Shown here piece after piece: positions 11,571-29,509 of a stretch of DNA of 64,000 nt. A program made the translations under genes and the position numbers. The stretch is from Nereocystis luetkeana (Eukaryota > Sar > Phaeophyceae > Laminariales > Laminariaceae): contig JARUPZ010000019.1 in the NCBI GenBank assembly GCA_031213475.1, positions 6,597,906 to 6,661,905 on the forward strand. The letters run 5' to 3'. Positions within the stretch are counted from its first letter, which is position 1, and each line of letters opens with the position of its first letter. The notes below the pieces were generated by a model, which searched no databases, was not told where the DNA came from, and was given only the letters and a program-made list of their open reading frames with translations.

Positions 11571-11665
11571 AGATACATGAACTCGGTGAGAGTCATGGTC
11601 GCCGCGTCTGGCCTATTCTTCAAGACGTGCTCCCCAATCAGCTCGGCCTGCTGGGTGGAGTCCAG
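11571..11665 (-). CDS. CBM/EF-hand gene, exon 6
   Basis: Acceptor CGCGCGCAG precedes LDSTQQAELIGEHVLKNRPD. The exon ends in TLTEFMY plus two bases before GTGAGTGTTC. Phase 0 in, phase 2 out. It is a helix-loop-helix resembling the second half of an EF-hand pair, but the loop lacks regular Asp/Glu ligands. Confidence 0.7.
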
Positions 11666-14600
11666 CTGCGCGCGGCGATAAGCGAACCCCCAGTCCCGGC
11701 CGTGCAGTGCAACGTGTGCATCGACCGAGCGAGTGTACGTCCGACAAAAATAAGCCAGCACAGTGAGAGGGCAGATAACGGCAGAGAGCGATGTCGGGGG
11801 CAAGGCGGGCGTGGTGAGGCGTGCTACGACAGGGGCGGGACCCCTTTTTGGGCCACTTTTTTTTCATGCCAGGCGAGGCGGGCTCCTTGGCTGAGGAGCT
11901 GCCAGAAGGTGGTCCCTCTATAGTACCGGTTGCCCGCCATAATGGAGCCTGTGGAATCGCTAGGCACATATTATATTCACCATGTGTGCTATTTACGGGG
12001 GGCCACAGTAAATAGGACCTACAGCACACACACACAAAAAACTATATATTTCCGTACATTTACCAACAATATCTGGTCCTATTCACTATGGTCCCCCTTA
12101 ATAGCGTGCGGAGTAGTAGTGCCGGTTGCCGCTATATATAGTGCCAGTGTTGTTGGCTGGTCCATATTGGCGCTATAGAGGGACCACTGCTGTACCCCAA
12201 TTTCGCTGGGATATCGTTCGTGTGAGTTCTTAAGGAAGGACACCTACTGCACTACTGCAGGCCATGGAATCGTCCAGCAGGTTAAATTCTCATTTATTTC
12301 TTTGTAGGGTTACTTTTCGAGTGAGGGATAAAGCTTCCTTCTCCAGCGGGGGCGAACCCTGAAAAAAAATGGTTGCGAACCCCCTCGCGGCGTGCATCTG
12401 ACGGTAAAGGGAAAGAGCAGCCAGCGTGGAAAGTTGCCATCGGGTGGGGGTGTACTCGTTTGCCATGCATAGCCGTAGTCGTACGGCCATAGACCCTCGC
12501 ATCCCCGCAATGCTGGGACGGAGCACGTCCGGCTTTCACCGACCAGGCAGACGAAATGCTTGCCCCAGGCGCCAAGCGCCTTTAGGCGCTTCATCCTACT
12601 TGGTCGGCTTCATCCTACTATGAACCGCTTGTGAGGCGGACTAGGGGTGTGTGTGGGGAGCTAGTGTGGTGTGGTGTGGGGTTGGGGGAGGTAGGGTGGC
12701 GGGGGTGCGGATGCGGGGGAGTTCGGGGGTAGGGAGGGGGGGGACGAGGCCGCAGGGCGACCACATCAAGCCGCCAACGAAGGCAGAAGAGCATTGGTCA
12801 TGGTAATTTTCGGAGCCTCACTTTTCAACATCTCTACGAAAACACTATTACGGGGCACCATAGTTAATAGGACCTATGGTACACATAAAAACCTATCTAT
12901 TTCACCATTTTTACCAACAACATTCGGTCCCATTTACTATGGTCCCCCGTAATAGATGCACGATACCTCCAGCAACAACAACAACTGCCCGAGAGCTGTT
13001 TGCATGCACACACACCGCTGGCGAACGAGCAGGAAGCTCGCGCTGGAAAAACGACGACATTTCTTCCAGACACGGAAGCAATGCCTCAGAATAAGGTGCC
13101 TCGAACGCTTTCCGGACGGGCGACGTCTCCAAAAAAACGAGGGTATGGGGATCACGATTGCCGTACAGTATAATACCCCCACGCCATCAGTCTACTGCTG
13201 TACGTATATAGCAGTACATGCCATAGCTCGGGGTGCTTATTACCCCCTCGGAAGCGTTGCAAAGGCGGCGAATAAAAGAGGGCTCACCGCGTCGAAGCCC
13301 AGCTTCTCCAAAACCTTGCCGACGTCCTCGAAAGCCAGCAGCCCGTCCGCGGAATCGAAGACATCGAACGCATCTCGAGCCTCGTTCACCTGCGTTGACC
13401 CAACACAGCACACAAAACGCACTCCTTTTTGAAGCCACCACAGCATGGATAAAAAACACGCCGCGAGGAGATGCTCCATGTCCCGTCACACTCGTAATGG
13501 CGTTGTAATAGCGAGGGGCACCATGGTCCGATCGACGAGACGTGCACCATGGTTGAAACTCAGCTTTGCAAGGTATGGTGCGATACCATACTTCGGTTGC
13601 GTCTAGCTAGAGCTGCAACTCGACTTAAGCCAACAGCTATTTACTGGTCGGACTAACACTGAGTCGTTTCCCCGAGGTGCCGACTACCCGACTTATTGGG
13701 TTTAAGGGTTTTCCATGCTTGTAGGAAGGACTATTGAAGGCGGAAATACATTGTCTTCGTTTTTGAGCGAGGCCCTCTCGGCCGGGGAGAGGGCTGATTC
13801 GGCCCGCTTTGTTCTCGCGTGAATCAAGTCGGTAAGTCGGCTGACCACCAGCTGGCTTCGACAACCGACCTGCCGACTATAGTCACTTAGCTGGCGAACG
13901 GCACCTACTGATTAGTTACTAGTCGTGAAACCCTTGCCGATTTACAGCTGTAATATCTTTCCTTCACAATAATATCCCTTGTACTGTGCCTGCATGTTGC
14001 CCGATCATTTACTACATATACTACATACAGTATATCGTGATGTCCTTCCCGACTGAAACCTCTACGAAGCTATTTCCTCCAAAAAAACATATACCTGCAT
14101 GTTGCCTAGGCCGAGCCGCTCCCCCAGCACAGATGCCTCCGCCCGCATCTTCTGCACAGCGTCCTGTTCGTCGATGGTCACCGTGATCTCCTGCCGCATT
14201 CCCTGCTCCACCTCGGCCATCGTTTCGTCGACCATTGGCCCCGCCTGCACAGGATCAGCAGCAGCAGCAGCAGCCGCACCTTGGGCCTTCGTCGCCTCGT
14301 CCATCATACGCTCCAGCTCCTGGAGCAATAACAGCAGCCCGTAGTGACGATACCCGGGAGAGAGGGAGAGAGAGGGAGAGAAAGAGAGGAGAGAGAGGGA
14401 GAGAGAGAGAGAGAGGAGAAAGAGGGAGAGAGAGAGAGGAGGGAGAGGGAGAGAGACAACATGACCAATGAGGTATGGGGAAAGAGAGCTCGAGAGCACT
14501 TTTTTGTTGCGGTGGCTCCCCCATTACATGTCGCGCTCATGAGCTGACGTTAATATAGAGCCAACAGAAACGCCAAACAGTAAGCATGCAAACTTCTTCG

Positions 14601-17600
14601 CGCGATTTACCGAACCTGGTGACACCATCGCAAGCACGACAAAATCGCACGCAAATCAATCAAGACCCAAAAAGACAGCCAACAGTAGGCAACCAGCAGC
14701 TGCACATGCGCTGCAGTAGCAGTTCAGCAGCACGTGCGTACGGTCGAGCATACACTGCAAAGCTCAAACCACCACAAAGCCGCTCTCGCTCTCCCCTCTC
14801 ATCAAAAGCAGAGCGCCGTCAATCAAGGGTCTCACCTGAGGGTCGACCTTCTCGATCACTCCGGTCTTTGTCAGCTTGCCGTCCGCATCCTGCCTGTAGG
14901 TGATGATGTTTCCCCCCTTGTCCGCCTCGCGAACGTGGGTAACGATCGCGTGGTAGAAGGCACCTTCTGGCCCGGTGTCGTATCGCACGCCGTCAGTCAC
15001 TACGAAGTCTAGAACCTGTTTGGGGGAGCAAGCAGGCAAACGGACGGACGGCACAGGGCGCCGAGGGGTGAGTTGCGCGGTAGTGAGAAGAGAACATGCA
15101 AGCAAAGAAAGAAAAATAGGCAAAGCAGGAAAAACAGACAAAGCAGGCAAAGCAGGCGAGGCAAGCAAAGCGAAGAAATGCAAAGCAAATCAGGCGAGGC
15201 AAGCAAAGCGAAGCAAGCAAAGCAAGCAAAGCAAGCAAAGCAAGCAAAGCAAGCAAAGCAAGCAAAGCAAGCAAAGCAAGCAAAGCAAGCAAAGCAAGCA
15301 AAGCAAGCAAAGCAAGCAAAGCAAGCAAAGCAAGCAAAGCAAGCAAAGCAAGCAAAGCAAGCAAAGCAAGCAAAGCAAGCAAAGCAAGCAAAGCAAGCAA
15401 AGCGAAGCAAGCAAAGCAGGCAAGGCAAGCAAAGCGAAGCCAAGCAAAGCAGGCAAGGCAAGCAAAGCAAGCAAAACACACGCACGGAAGGCGCAGTCGC
15501 CGCGGGGTGAATTTAGCGATAAGGCTCGCCGACCAACGGTTGGGTAAAATATAGTATTACGGGGGACCATACTAAATAGGACCTACGGTATACACAAAAA
15601 CCTATATATTTACCTATTTTTAGTCACAATGTTTGGTTCTATTTACTATGGTCCCCCGTAATAGCGGGATGACTTGTGCCGGAAGGCTTTCGCGTAACCC
15701 TCGCCAGAGAAGATGGTGTCAATAGCGGAGTAAGCTGTGCGGTAAGGCTCTCACGTAACCACCGCCGGACGAGGTGGGTATCATGATTCTCAGCACGCTT
15801 GCGGGCATGGGGGCGTACTCATTTGTTGCCTGCCTCAACAATTTTGACCATTGACCACGCATCCCTTTCGAGACGGAGCTTGGGGGGGGGGGGTATGTCC
15901 TCCCCACCAAACTTGCTCTGTGCAAAAAAAAGTAGTACTGCGGTACTACCTCAAAAATAATTCTGAGCAGGTCATCCCCAAACAAATCGGTGCAGTTCTA
16001 AAAAGGTTCACACGTCGGACACATGGATCAGATATATCATGACCTAGATCCTCTCAGATCCTAAACCTGCCGTCACGAGATTTTGAGCAGGATCTGTTCT
16101 AAGTACAGATCCAACCCAGCGAACATATACAGTACATCAGCAGTTCATGCAGAATATACGGACGGCCCTCACCGGGCGGGAACACGAGCTGCGCCAAGAG
16201 CTGTACGTATCAGATCGGACCTGTCTCCACCGAAGCATCTACTGTAGGTCGTGACGAAGTGCGGATCAGTGATGATGTGTCTCTAGTATTTGCACTGAAA
16301 GATCTAGATCACGAAGCGAGGGTGAGCTGATGATATTTCCGGTTTGTGATAAAAAAACGGGGGGGGGGAGGGTTGAACCCTACCTTCTTAGGGCGAAACT
16401 GGGCAAAACTGCAGCAGTCCCGTTTTGGGGGGACAAACCACTCGACATATAAGCAGTTTGCCCCCAAAAACGGCACTGCAGTCCTAAAAGAGTCAAGCGA
16501 GATCATTCTTTTCAGGCGCATGTCAAAAAGACGCCTCCTCCAAATAAAAATAAAAAAAACTCACGCGGGCGAAGTTGGGGACCGAAATGTTGATGCGAAA
16601 CTTCCCCCCCTCCGTGGGCATCATGGGCATCGTCATCGCCTCCTCCTCCCCATCCCATCCGTTGAACCCTCCGCAGTAGAGCAGGGAGTCCGCGCTCTCG
16701 AACAGGCCCTCTGGAGGGGAGTAGATGACCTCCACCGTCTCCTCCGCCGCCAGCTCGTCGTTTTCGGGGATGAAGGTTACGCTGCCGTGGGCTTGCTCGG
16801 CCGTCGTAGCTGCTGCACACAGCACGGAGGGGATGGGGGGGGTTACTCATTTGTGGCTTGCCTTAGTTATAATTACCATTGACCACGCATCTCTTTCGAG
16901 CCGGAGGCGGGGAAGGGGGGGGATGGGGGTGTACTCAATATCATGTATGGCCGCCGTATGACGAGGGGGGGGGGGCGCACTCAACATCATGCATGGCCGT
17001 AGTCGGAAGACCATAGACCCTCCCATCTCTACAATGCCGGGACGGAGCACGTCGGGTTTTCATCGACCAGGCAGACATCGCCTTCACCAGACGCGAAGCA
17101 AGCGCCGTGAGGTGTTCGGCGAGTCGCGTGAACGGTGAGTGAGCTGCATCCTACTAAGAACCGCTTTTGAGGCACAGCACGGGGAAGGAATCTGCATATT
17201 GAGTATGATAGCTGTCGCACACAGCTCAGAACGCCATCTACCTGGTGTCAGCAAGTAGCTGCGGCAGATATGATGTCAAGGGGCATCCTATCTCGGGCCA
17301 GGATGTTCAGCGTCCTCGCCGAGAGAGAAAGGCAACGAGCCTCTCCGACGATACCACGCATGTATGAGAGAGGGGAGGAGAGGTCCCGGTACTTGGGGAG
17401 GACAAACAGCTGCTGCACACAGCAAGGGAGGCATACCTGGTAAGTAGATGCCGCACACAGCACGAGAGGCCATCTACCTGGTGAGTAGCTGCTGCGCACT
17501 GCACGGAAGTCATCTATCAGTATCTGGTAAGTGCTCCATAAAGCATGGGAGACATTTTATCTGGTGTCGGCACTCGTTTTTCGTCATCAACCCCTTAAAA

Positions 17601-18178
17601 TACTACAGGGGGACATACACATATTAATAGTAGTCAGCACCCATCATACGCACATGAAACCTACCGTGTAGATGTTACACTATTTTTACTGTCACGTCGA
17701 CCCCTATTACGGGAGGCCATAGTAAATAGGCCCAAATATTGATGGAAAAAAATAGCGAAATATATAGGCTTTGTGTGTACCGTAGGTCCTATTTAGTGTG
17801 ATCCCCGTAATATTATATAGCCCCCAAAACAAAGGGAGAGAGGTGTCCCAATGAGCCGGTCGCCCCGGTGGTTCAAGTGGTTAACCTCGAATTCTACTTG
17901 TTTCAGTCCTGGGTTCGAGCCCTAGGAGGGTCGGACTTTGACTTTACTTGCAAAAATAAAAAAAGGGATTCAATTGTTGAGAGCGCCTTGCAGCGTGGGT
18001 AGGCACAATTCGATGCGAGTCGACGAGGGAAGAAAAGGCTGAAATCTTCTCGCGATAAAAATGAAGGCACGTACCGTAGCGGGAAGGGGGGAGAAGAGCC
18101 TGCTATGTGACCCCGGATCTGAGTTACGAGTTGGAAGGAGAGAGAGAAGAAGATGTGCGAAGATAATGAATGGGATGG

Positions 18179-18210
<32 letters not shown>

Positions 18211-18898
18211 TAATATGAAAAATACAAGAATAGGATCGAGGGCGAGGGAGCCTATCAACCCCAAAATTTGCACAGACAACGCTTTTTATTCACGCAGTAG
18301 TTCTTGATAAATATGCACCGAAGTGGGTCCCACAGCGCTTATTTTGGACCTACCATGGGCCTCCGTGAAAATGGCCGTATTTCGTCCTGATTACTATTAA
18401 TATGAATATTATACAGCTGTATGTTCCCACGTAAAATATCACGGGGGACCATAGTTAATAGGACCAAATATTGTTAGTATAAATGGGCAAATATATAGGT
18501 TTTTATGTATACCACAGGTCCCCCGTAATATTATTAGAGTCCCACACCAACAAAGCACAGGAGGCATCTATCTGGGAAGTAGCTCCCGCGCCAAGCTCGG
18601 GATGCATCTATTAATGCCATCTGGTAGAGGCACTCTCGGTTTGCCAAGAACGACTATTAAGACTACTACTTTAAGGTTCCGAAGGGAGACTTGGTATCCA
18701 ACCTCGTGGAAAGGAAAAAACCACAAAACATGCATCGAAGGGCATCGGAAGTATCAATAAGATGACATGATGTGGGGAATGGAAATTGGGAAACGGCTGG
18801 CAGAGAAGCGTACTATTTAGTAGGAATACTGCTGATTTACGGAAGGATATTCGGTTTATATTGGAATGGGATCTAAGCGATATTGTCGGTAGGCAAGC

Positions 18899-18932
<34 letters not shown>

Positions 18933-20694
18933 TAATAATAATCATTAGGTACCTTGGCAGACACAAGGGTGCTGTACGCTGCCACTACGCCATTACCGTT
19001 CAATAGCACCTGTGCGTACATACTGTAGATGCTCTGACCTGAGGTCTGCGGGCGTCAGGGGACATCCGGGGCACATCCCCGGGTTTCCTATGTGCATACA
19101 CCCGGTGATGTACCCAGAATGCCCCCTGATGACCACAGGTCACAAGATAAGCCGCACCTGACCGCTGGTCACACGTAGTATCCCCCTAAATACCTACCTT
19201 CCCCGTCTTGCCTTATAATGGCTTGTGATATCATCATCATATTGATGGTATTACGGGGGAACACGATGCTGTAGTGCTGCAGTACCGGTAATCATGATCA
19301 AAATATTGGTAGGTTAGTAAAAGTAGGGGGGTGATACCTGTACCTGATTTTCCTGTCCATCGCGGGTGCTTATGAGTGCCCGTGGTATGATAAGACGTAA
19401 TACGCCCCCGTGATGATGGTCATATCATAGGTTCGGCACCGTCAATGCTCGTCGACATTTTTTTATTATTATTATTTTTTTTCTCATCCCATTCATTATC
19501 TTCGCACATCTTCTTCTCTCTCTCTCCTTCCCACTCGTAACTCAGATCCGGGGTCACATAGCAGGCTCTTCTCCCCCCTTCCCGCTACGGTACGTGCCTT
19601 CATTTTTATCGCGAGAAGATTTCAGCCTTTTCTTCCCTCGTCGACTCGCATCGAATTGTGCCTACCCTTAGGCCGATTTGTGACTTGAGTATGGCAGTAC
19701 AGGTACTTACTTGTACGCATACAGCAGTAGACAGCAGCGTCCCCCCAAATTTGAGGCTGGTGTTGTTATTATCAATATTATTAATAGGTGGTTTCTCATT
19801 CGCGGTCCCGCTCTGTTGACCTCTACGATACGAGTATACCTTACACTGCTATCATGTATACTCGTGCGTACATTATGTACAGCAGTACTTATCGTGTGTT
19901 ATCATACACACCCGGGTTCACGTACGAGGCTCTGCGGCTTCGTATGCCCCTCTTTGGTGAACCAGGTACAATAGTACCTGGTGTGTACGAGTTTTCAACT
20001 TCGTTTTACGAGAAGGACGGCCGTTTCACTCGGAACTGGCTCCCTGTATACCAGGTACCAGGTATACAGCAGTGCGTGCGGCCAAGCGGCTCAGTTGTAC
20101 CCCAGCCAGCAACTGCTGTTCGCAAGTGCCGCACAGACAATATTCATCTGCAACACGATACCTACAGCAGTAGTAGTAAACCAAGGCACTGCTGTATATA
20201 CACGCAACGTCCACGAAGCAACGCACAAGTCTTCACGTCGTACAGCTACAGCAGTACCTCGCTGTAGTACAGCTGTGGTCGTAGGTCGTAGACTACACGT
20301 GTCTCATGCGTTGATCTCTTGCATGCTTGATCTCAACGTATATAGCATGATGCAAGCATGCAGCAGCATACATCAACAAACGAAAAGTAGGAAACTCCAA
20401 ATCAAGCCAATTACATTCAAAGCACAGACACCAAGAGAGCGAACGCGTACCTGACTGCATAGATAAGCGCCTATGCCCCCGCCGTGCCGTCTGCTGGACC
20501 GAGTCTGCTCGAGAAGAGGCTCGAAACGAAGTCTGAGGGCACGAGGAGCATGTCGACCGTGAAACTCCAGCGCTCGAGGAGGAGCGGTAGCGGCCCACCT
20601 CTAGCACGGGGCGAAACAGAAAGGCGTCGGAACTTATGCACGAGGCGAAGGCCACCACCGTCAGAGCGGTGCAGGTAGTGGCGGGGTACTTCAT
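11571..20694 (-). CDS. Plastid-targeted CBM25/53-like and EF-hand-like protein (six exons, 3' incomplete)
   Basis: The six exons are 20694-20451, 16812-16565, 15015-14836, 14319-14095, 13389-13288 and 11665-11571. All have GT-AG introns and matching phases, giving about 364 residues before a final phase-2 donor. Residues 1-25 form a signal peptide (hydrophobic core TALTVVAFASC) ending near SSDAFLFRP. A Ser/Arg-rich stretch follows, as in bipartite plastid presequences. Residues about 108-178 resemble a CBM25/53 starch-type binding module: VEVIYSPPEGL, a CGGFNGWDG turn, KFRINISVP, and LDFVVTDG across the exon 2/3 junction. Exon 4 is alanine-rich and probably helical. Residues 300-364 look like an EF-hand pair with degenerate loops (FDSADGLLAFEDV is one residue short). 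A role in binding plastid or periplastid glucan is inference. The coordinates cover only the exons found. Confidence 0.75.
11990..12104. mobile_element. M1 MITE copy 2
   Basis: The left arm TTTACGGGGGGCCACAGTAAAT pairs with the right arm ATTCACTATGGTCCCCCTTAAT. It lies in intron 5 of the CBM/EF-hand gene. Confidence 0.85.
12435..12645 (-). repeat. R1 poly-C-tailed repeat, copy 3 (inverted)
   Basis: GGGTGGGGGTGTACTCG, then GCCATGCATAGCCGTAGTCG, CATAGACCCTCGCATCCCC and CACCGACCAGGCAGAC: the R1 blocks in reverse. The G-rich left end is the poly-C tail read on the other strand. Confidence 0.8.
12845..12955. mobile_element. M1 MITE copy 3
   Basis: CTATTACGGGGCACCATAGTT pairs with TTTACTATGGTCCCCCGTAATAG. 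The interior holds ACACATAAAAACCTAT and CCAACAACATTCGGTCC. It lies in intron 5 of the CBM/EF-hand gene. Confidence 0.9.
13288..13389 (-). CDS. CBM/EF-hand gene, exon 5
   Basis: Acceptor GTCAACGCAG, donor GCG|GTGAGC, both phase 0. It encodes VNEARDAFDVFDSADGLL then AFEDVGKVLEKLGFDA, an EF-hand-like helix-loop-helix. Compared with the 12-residue EF loop, the Asp-rich loop is about one residue short, so calcium binding is uncertain. Confidence 0.8.
13660..13940 (+). repeat. R6 dispersed repeat, copy 1
   Basis: The blocks GAGGTGCCGACTA, TATTGGGTTTAAGG, CTTGTAGGAAGGACTATT and GGCTTCGACAACC are matched in order at 53035-53290. It lies in intron 4 of the CBM/EF-hand gene. Confidence 0.6.
14095..14319 (-). 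CDS. CBM/EF-hand gene, exon 4
   Basis: Acceptor TTGCTCCAG, donor ATGCAG|GTATAT, both phase 0, 75 codons. It contains ELERMMDEATKAQG, a seven-alanine run from a GCT/GCA tract, and EQDAVQKMRAEASVLGERLG. Predicted mostly helical, a linker between the CBM-like and EF-hand-like parts. Confidence 0.8.
14354..14458 (+). repeat. (GA)n/GAGG-rich microsatellite
   Basis: A purine tract about 105 bp long in intron 3 of the CBM/EF-hand gene, just upstream (in gene sense) of the exon 4 acceptor. In the gene sense it is a long CT tract. Confidence 0.9.
14836..15015 (-). CDS. CBM/EF-hand gene, exon 3
   Basis: Acceptor CCCCCAAACAG, donor CCTCAG|GTGAGA, both phase 0, exactly 60 codons. LDFVVTDGVRYDTGPEG is the end of the CBM25/53-like sandwich, like the MDFVFS/LDFVF..DG strands of plant starch-synthase CBM53 domains (family knowledge). 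It continues as NIITYRQDADGKLTKTGVIE. Confidence 0.85.
15085..15475 (+). repeat. (GCAAGCAAA)n minisatellite
   Basis: The 9-bp unit is nearly perfect over about 15216-15400 and degenerate on both sides (GCGAAGC and GCAGGCAAG variants). Long KQS, QAK or LLA repeat ORFs in several frames are by-products. It lies in intron 2 of the CBM/EF-hand gene. Confidence 0.95.
15554..15664. mobile_element. M1 MITE copy 4 (near-complete reference copy)
   Basis: About 110 bp. The left arm TATTACGGGGGACCATACT (then AAATAGGACC) is the inverse of the right arm GGTTCTATTTACTATGG (then TCCCCCGTAATA). The interior contains ACACAAAAACCTATATATTT and a TTTTTAGTCACAATG spacer. Flanking TA suggests TA target choice. 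There is no ORF. The structure fits a non-autonomous terminal-inverted-repeat DNA transposon. It lies in intron 2 of the CBM/EF-hand gene. Confidence 0.92.
16020..16320. repeat. R5-related GATC-rich element
   Basis: ATATCATGACCTAGATCCTC, TACAGATCCAACCCAGC and AAGATCTAGATCACGAAGCG resemble the R5 copies at 7945 and 53320 but are diverged. Confidence 0.5.
16402..16496. mobile_element. M2 MITE copy 2
   Basis: GCAGCAGTCCCGTTTTGGGG pairs with CCCCAAAAACGGCACTGCAG, around ACTCGACATATAAGCAG. It lies in intron 2 of the CBM/EF-hand gene, close to exon 2. Confidence 0.8.
16565..16812 (-). CDS. CBM/EF-hand gene, exon 2
   Basis: Acceptor GTGCTGTGTGCAG then CA completes the codon split after exon 1 (phase 1). 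Donor CCCGC|GTGAGT, phase 0. It encodes the main CBM-like part: VEVIYSPPEGLFESADSLLY, CGGFNGWDG and GGKFRINISVPNFAR. An alternative acceptor three bases further (CAG) would drop one residue. Confidence 0.85.
16845..17180 (-). repeat. R1 poly-C-tailed repeat, copy 4 (inverted, tail duplicated)
   Basis: G runs with TACTCATTTGTGG and TGTACTCAATATCATG, then a second G run with GCACTCAACATCATGCATGG. The R1 core CATAGACCCTCCCATCTC and end GCTGCATCCTACTAAGAACC follow. It lies in intron 1 of the CBM/EF-hand gene. Confidence 0.75.
17210..17585. repeat. Minisatellite built from a splice-acceptor-like unit, about 43 bp
   Basis: The units contain CATCTACCTGGTGAGTAGCTGC and GCACACAGCACG. On the minus strand each reads CGTGCTGTGTGCAGCAGCTAC, the same sequence as the exon 2 acceptor at 16813-16825. 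About four to five units are visible, and one or two more lie near 18545-18625. Confidence 0.75.
17704..17812. mobile_element. M1 MITE copy 5
   Basis: CTATTACGGGAGGCCATAGTA at the left, GGTCCTATTTAGTGTGATCC then CCGTAATA at the right. It lies in intron 1 of the CBM/EF-hand gene. Confidence 0.85.
17855..18208 (+). mobile_element. tRNA-derived SINE, copy B (full length)
   Basis: Same head (GCCGGTCGCCCCGGTGGTTC, B box GGTTCGAGCCC), body and 3' end (AGATAATGAATGGGATGG), followed by a pure A tail of about 29. Antisense within intron 1 of the minus-strand gene. Confidence 0.9.
18435..18530. mobile_element. M1 MITE copy 6
   Basis: ATATCACGGGGGACCATAGTT at the left; the right end is shortened to ACCACAGGTCCCCCGTAATA. 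Confidence 0.8.
18899..18942 (+). repeat. (AAT)n microsatellite
   Basis: About 14 AAT units with one CAAT interruption. Confidence 0.9.
19458..19668 (-). mobile_element. tRNA-derived SINE, copy D (5'-truncated, inverted)
   Basis: It starts with a T-rich tail, then CTCATCCCATTCATTATC and GTAACTCAGATCCGGGGTCAC, and ends at GAATTGTGCCTACCC. The tRNA-like head is missing. 5' truncation with an intact 3' end is the usual mark of target-primed reverse transcription by a LINE. Confidence 0.85.
20451..20694 (-). CDS. CBM/EF-hand gene, exon 1 (start, plastid presequence)
   Basis: ATG at 20694-20692; donor TCAG|GTACGCG, phase 1. It encodes MKYPATTCTALTVVAFASC, then SSDAFLFRP and a Ser/Arg-rich region ending HRRLSMQS. 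This start was chosen because it places the hydrophobic core directly at the N-terminus. The frame is open further upstream, but that part reads as unrelated sequence. Confidence 0.8.
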
Positions 20695-21435
20695 GGCAGC
20701 AAGGTGTCGTGTCGTGTACCGAACAGCGCACAAGCACGCCGGCAGCGTACATACCCAGCTAGCTCTCATCACATACATCCTGGAACCACATTGTGATTTC
20801 GCTATTAAATAGATCATGGAAGCAACTGACGAAAAAAACAAGTCGTTTTTAGAATACGCGACACTGTGCGATTCAGCCAACCAGAAACGTCAATGCATAC
20901 GGTTTGGTGAAATCTGAAGGCCACCTCGCCTGCGCGGGGGGGCACGACAGATTGTTTCTTCTAGTTTTTGCTTTCATTTTTTTCTTTTTCTCTTTTCGAT
21001 TTGTCTACGTACTTCGTGCTTCGTTTTTGATTGTTTCCTTTCGTTTCTCTATTTCATAGATTGTGTATGTCGTTCCTGTCGTATCTATTATTAATAATAG
21101 TATGATGACATGACATTACATCGCCCACTGCAGTGCTTACTGCATACGTGTCAACGTAGTATCTCTGTGGCGTAGCTTTGTGACCACATAACTTGTATCT
21201 CTTCTCAAGGTAGACGCCTCGCCAGGATTGAAGAATCGGCACGGACACTGGTTGTGCTGGATGCCGACGGGTAGAAAGAACGGTTTAATGTGAAGAACAC
21301 ACACACCACAACAGCAGAGGAGTAGTACGATTTCCTTCTCTGCTGTGGGCTGCGTCTCTGCGTCCGTGCCTCCTCGCTTTGGGCCAGTATTGTACTCCCG
21401 TAAATTACCTCTCTACTCTCTAGCCTTTCCGTAAG
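20695..21435. promoter_or_regulatory. Divergent intergenic region (shared promoter)
   Basis: 741 bp separate the start codon of the minus-strand CBM/EF-hand gene from that of the plus-strand sulfotransferase. It contains a T-rich tract (20950-21055) and an inverted R3 copy (about 21121-21310). No TATA element is convincing. Shared regulation is inference from position only. Confidence 0.45.
21121..21310 (-). repeat. R3 dispersed repeat, copy 2
   Basis: It is nearly identical to 25573-25745 over GTAGTATCTCTGTGGCGTAG, GATTGAAGAATCGGCACGG and AACGGTTTAATGTGAAGAAC. It ends in an ACAC run. Confidence 0.85.
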
Positions 21436-28998
<7,563 letters not shown>

Positions 28999-29370
28999 CA
29001 TTTATTTTCTGCCTTCCTGTTTTTTTTCTTCTGTTCAGTATTAGTGTACATGGTATTTGCACTTCGTACGTTGTACATACGTATAATATTATTTTTAGAT
29101 AGTATAACGCACAAAGTTCGCTTCGTATGGTGGGTAAAGTTGTGTCGGACGCATGGGTACAGTAGGTTAACTTTATGACAGTACGTGCTTGCCATCTAGT
29201 GCGGAAGGGCTAAGAATCCACCCCGGTGGATTTTGTTTTCTTGTTTTTAATTTATTCATCTCCCGGGGTAGTACCTGTCGGACCCCAGTGGTGTAACAAG
29301 GATGTTTTATTTTCGTTTCGCAGAGGGGAGGGGGGTTCTCGTGCGAGGAGTGATATCGAGGGATCTGGTA
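28999..29370. other. 3' flank of the sulfotransferase gene
   Basis: A T-rich stretch (29010-29100) may be 3' UTR. No further coding signal up to the M1 element. Confidence 0.4.
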
Positions 29371-29371
29371 T

Positions 29372-29480
29372 TATTACGGGGGACTATAGTAAATAGGACC
29401 TATGGTACATACGAAAACCTATATGTTTTCCAATTTTTACCAACAATATTTGGTCCTATTTACTATGGTCCCCGCAATAG
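29372..29480. mobile_element. M1 MITE copy 7
   Basis: TTATTACGGGGGACTATAGTA pairs with TTTACTATGGTCCCCGCAATAG; the interior carries CATACGAAAACCTATATG and CCAACAATATTTGGTCC. Confidence 0.92.
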
Positions 29481-29509
29481 CAGTGCGATATGGATATGGT
29501 AGTTCTCAT

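Noticed and set aside
11666-11822. Upstream extension of CBM/EF-hand exon 6 (frame open to about 11803)
   Set aside because: No AG acceptor fits the required phase 0 there, while CGCGCGCAG at 11666-11674 does and joins the EF-hand-like helix smoothly.
14975-15570. KQSKQS / LLALLA repeat ORFs up to 190 codons
   Set aside because: They come from the 9-bp (GCAAGCAAA)n minisatellite in an intron of the minus-strand gene.
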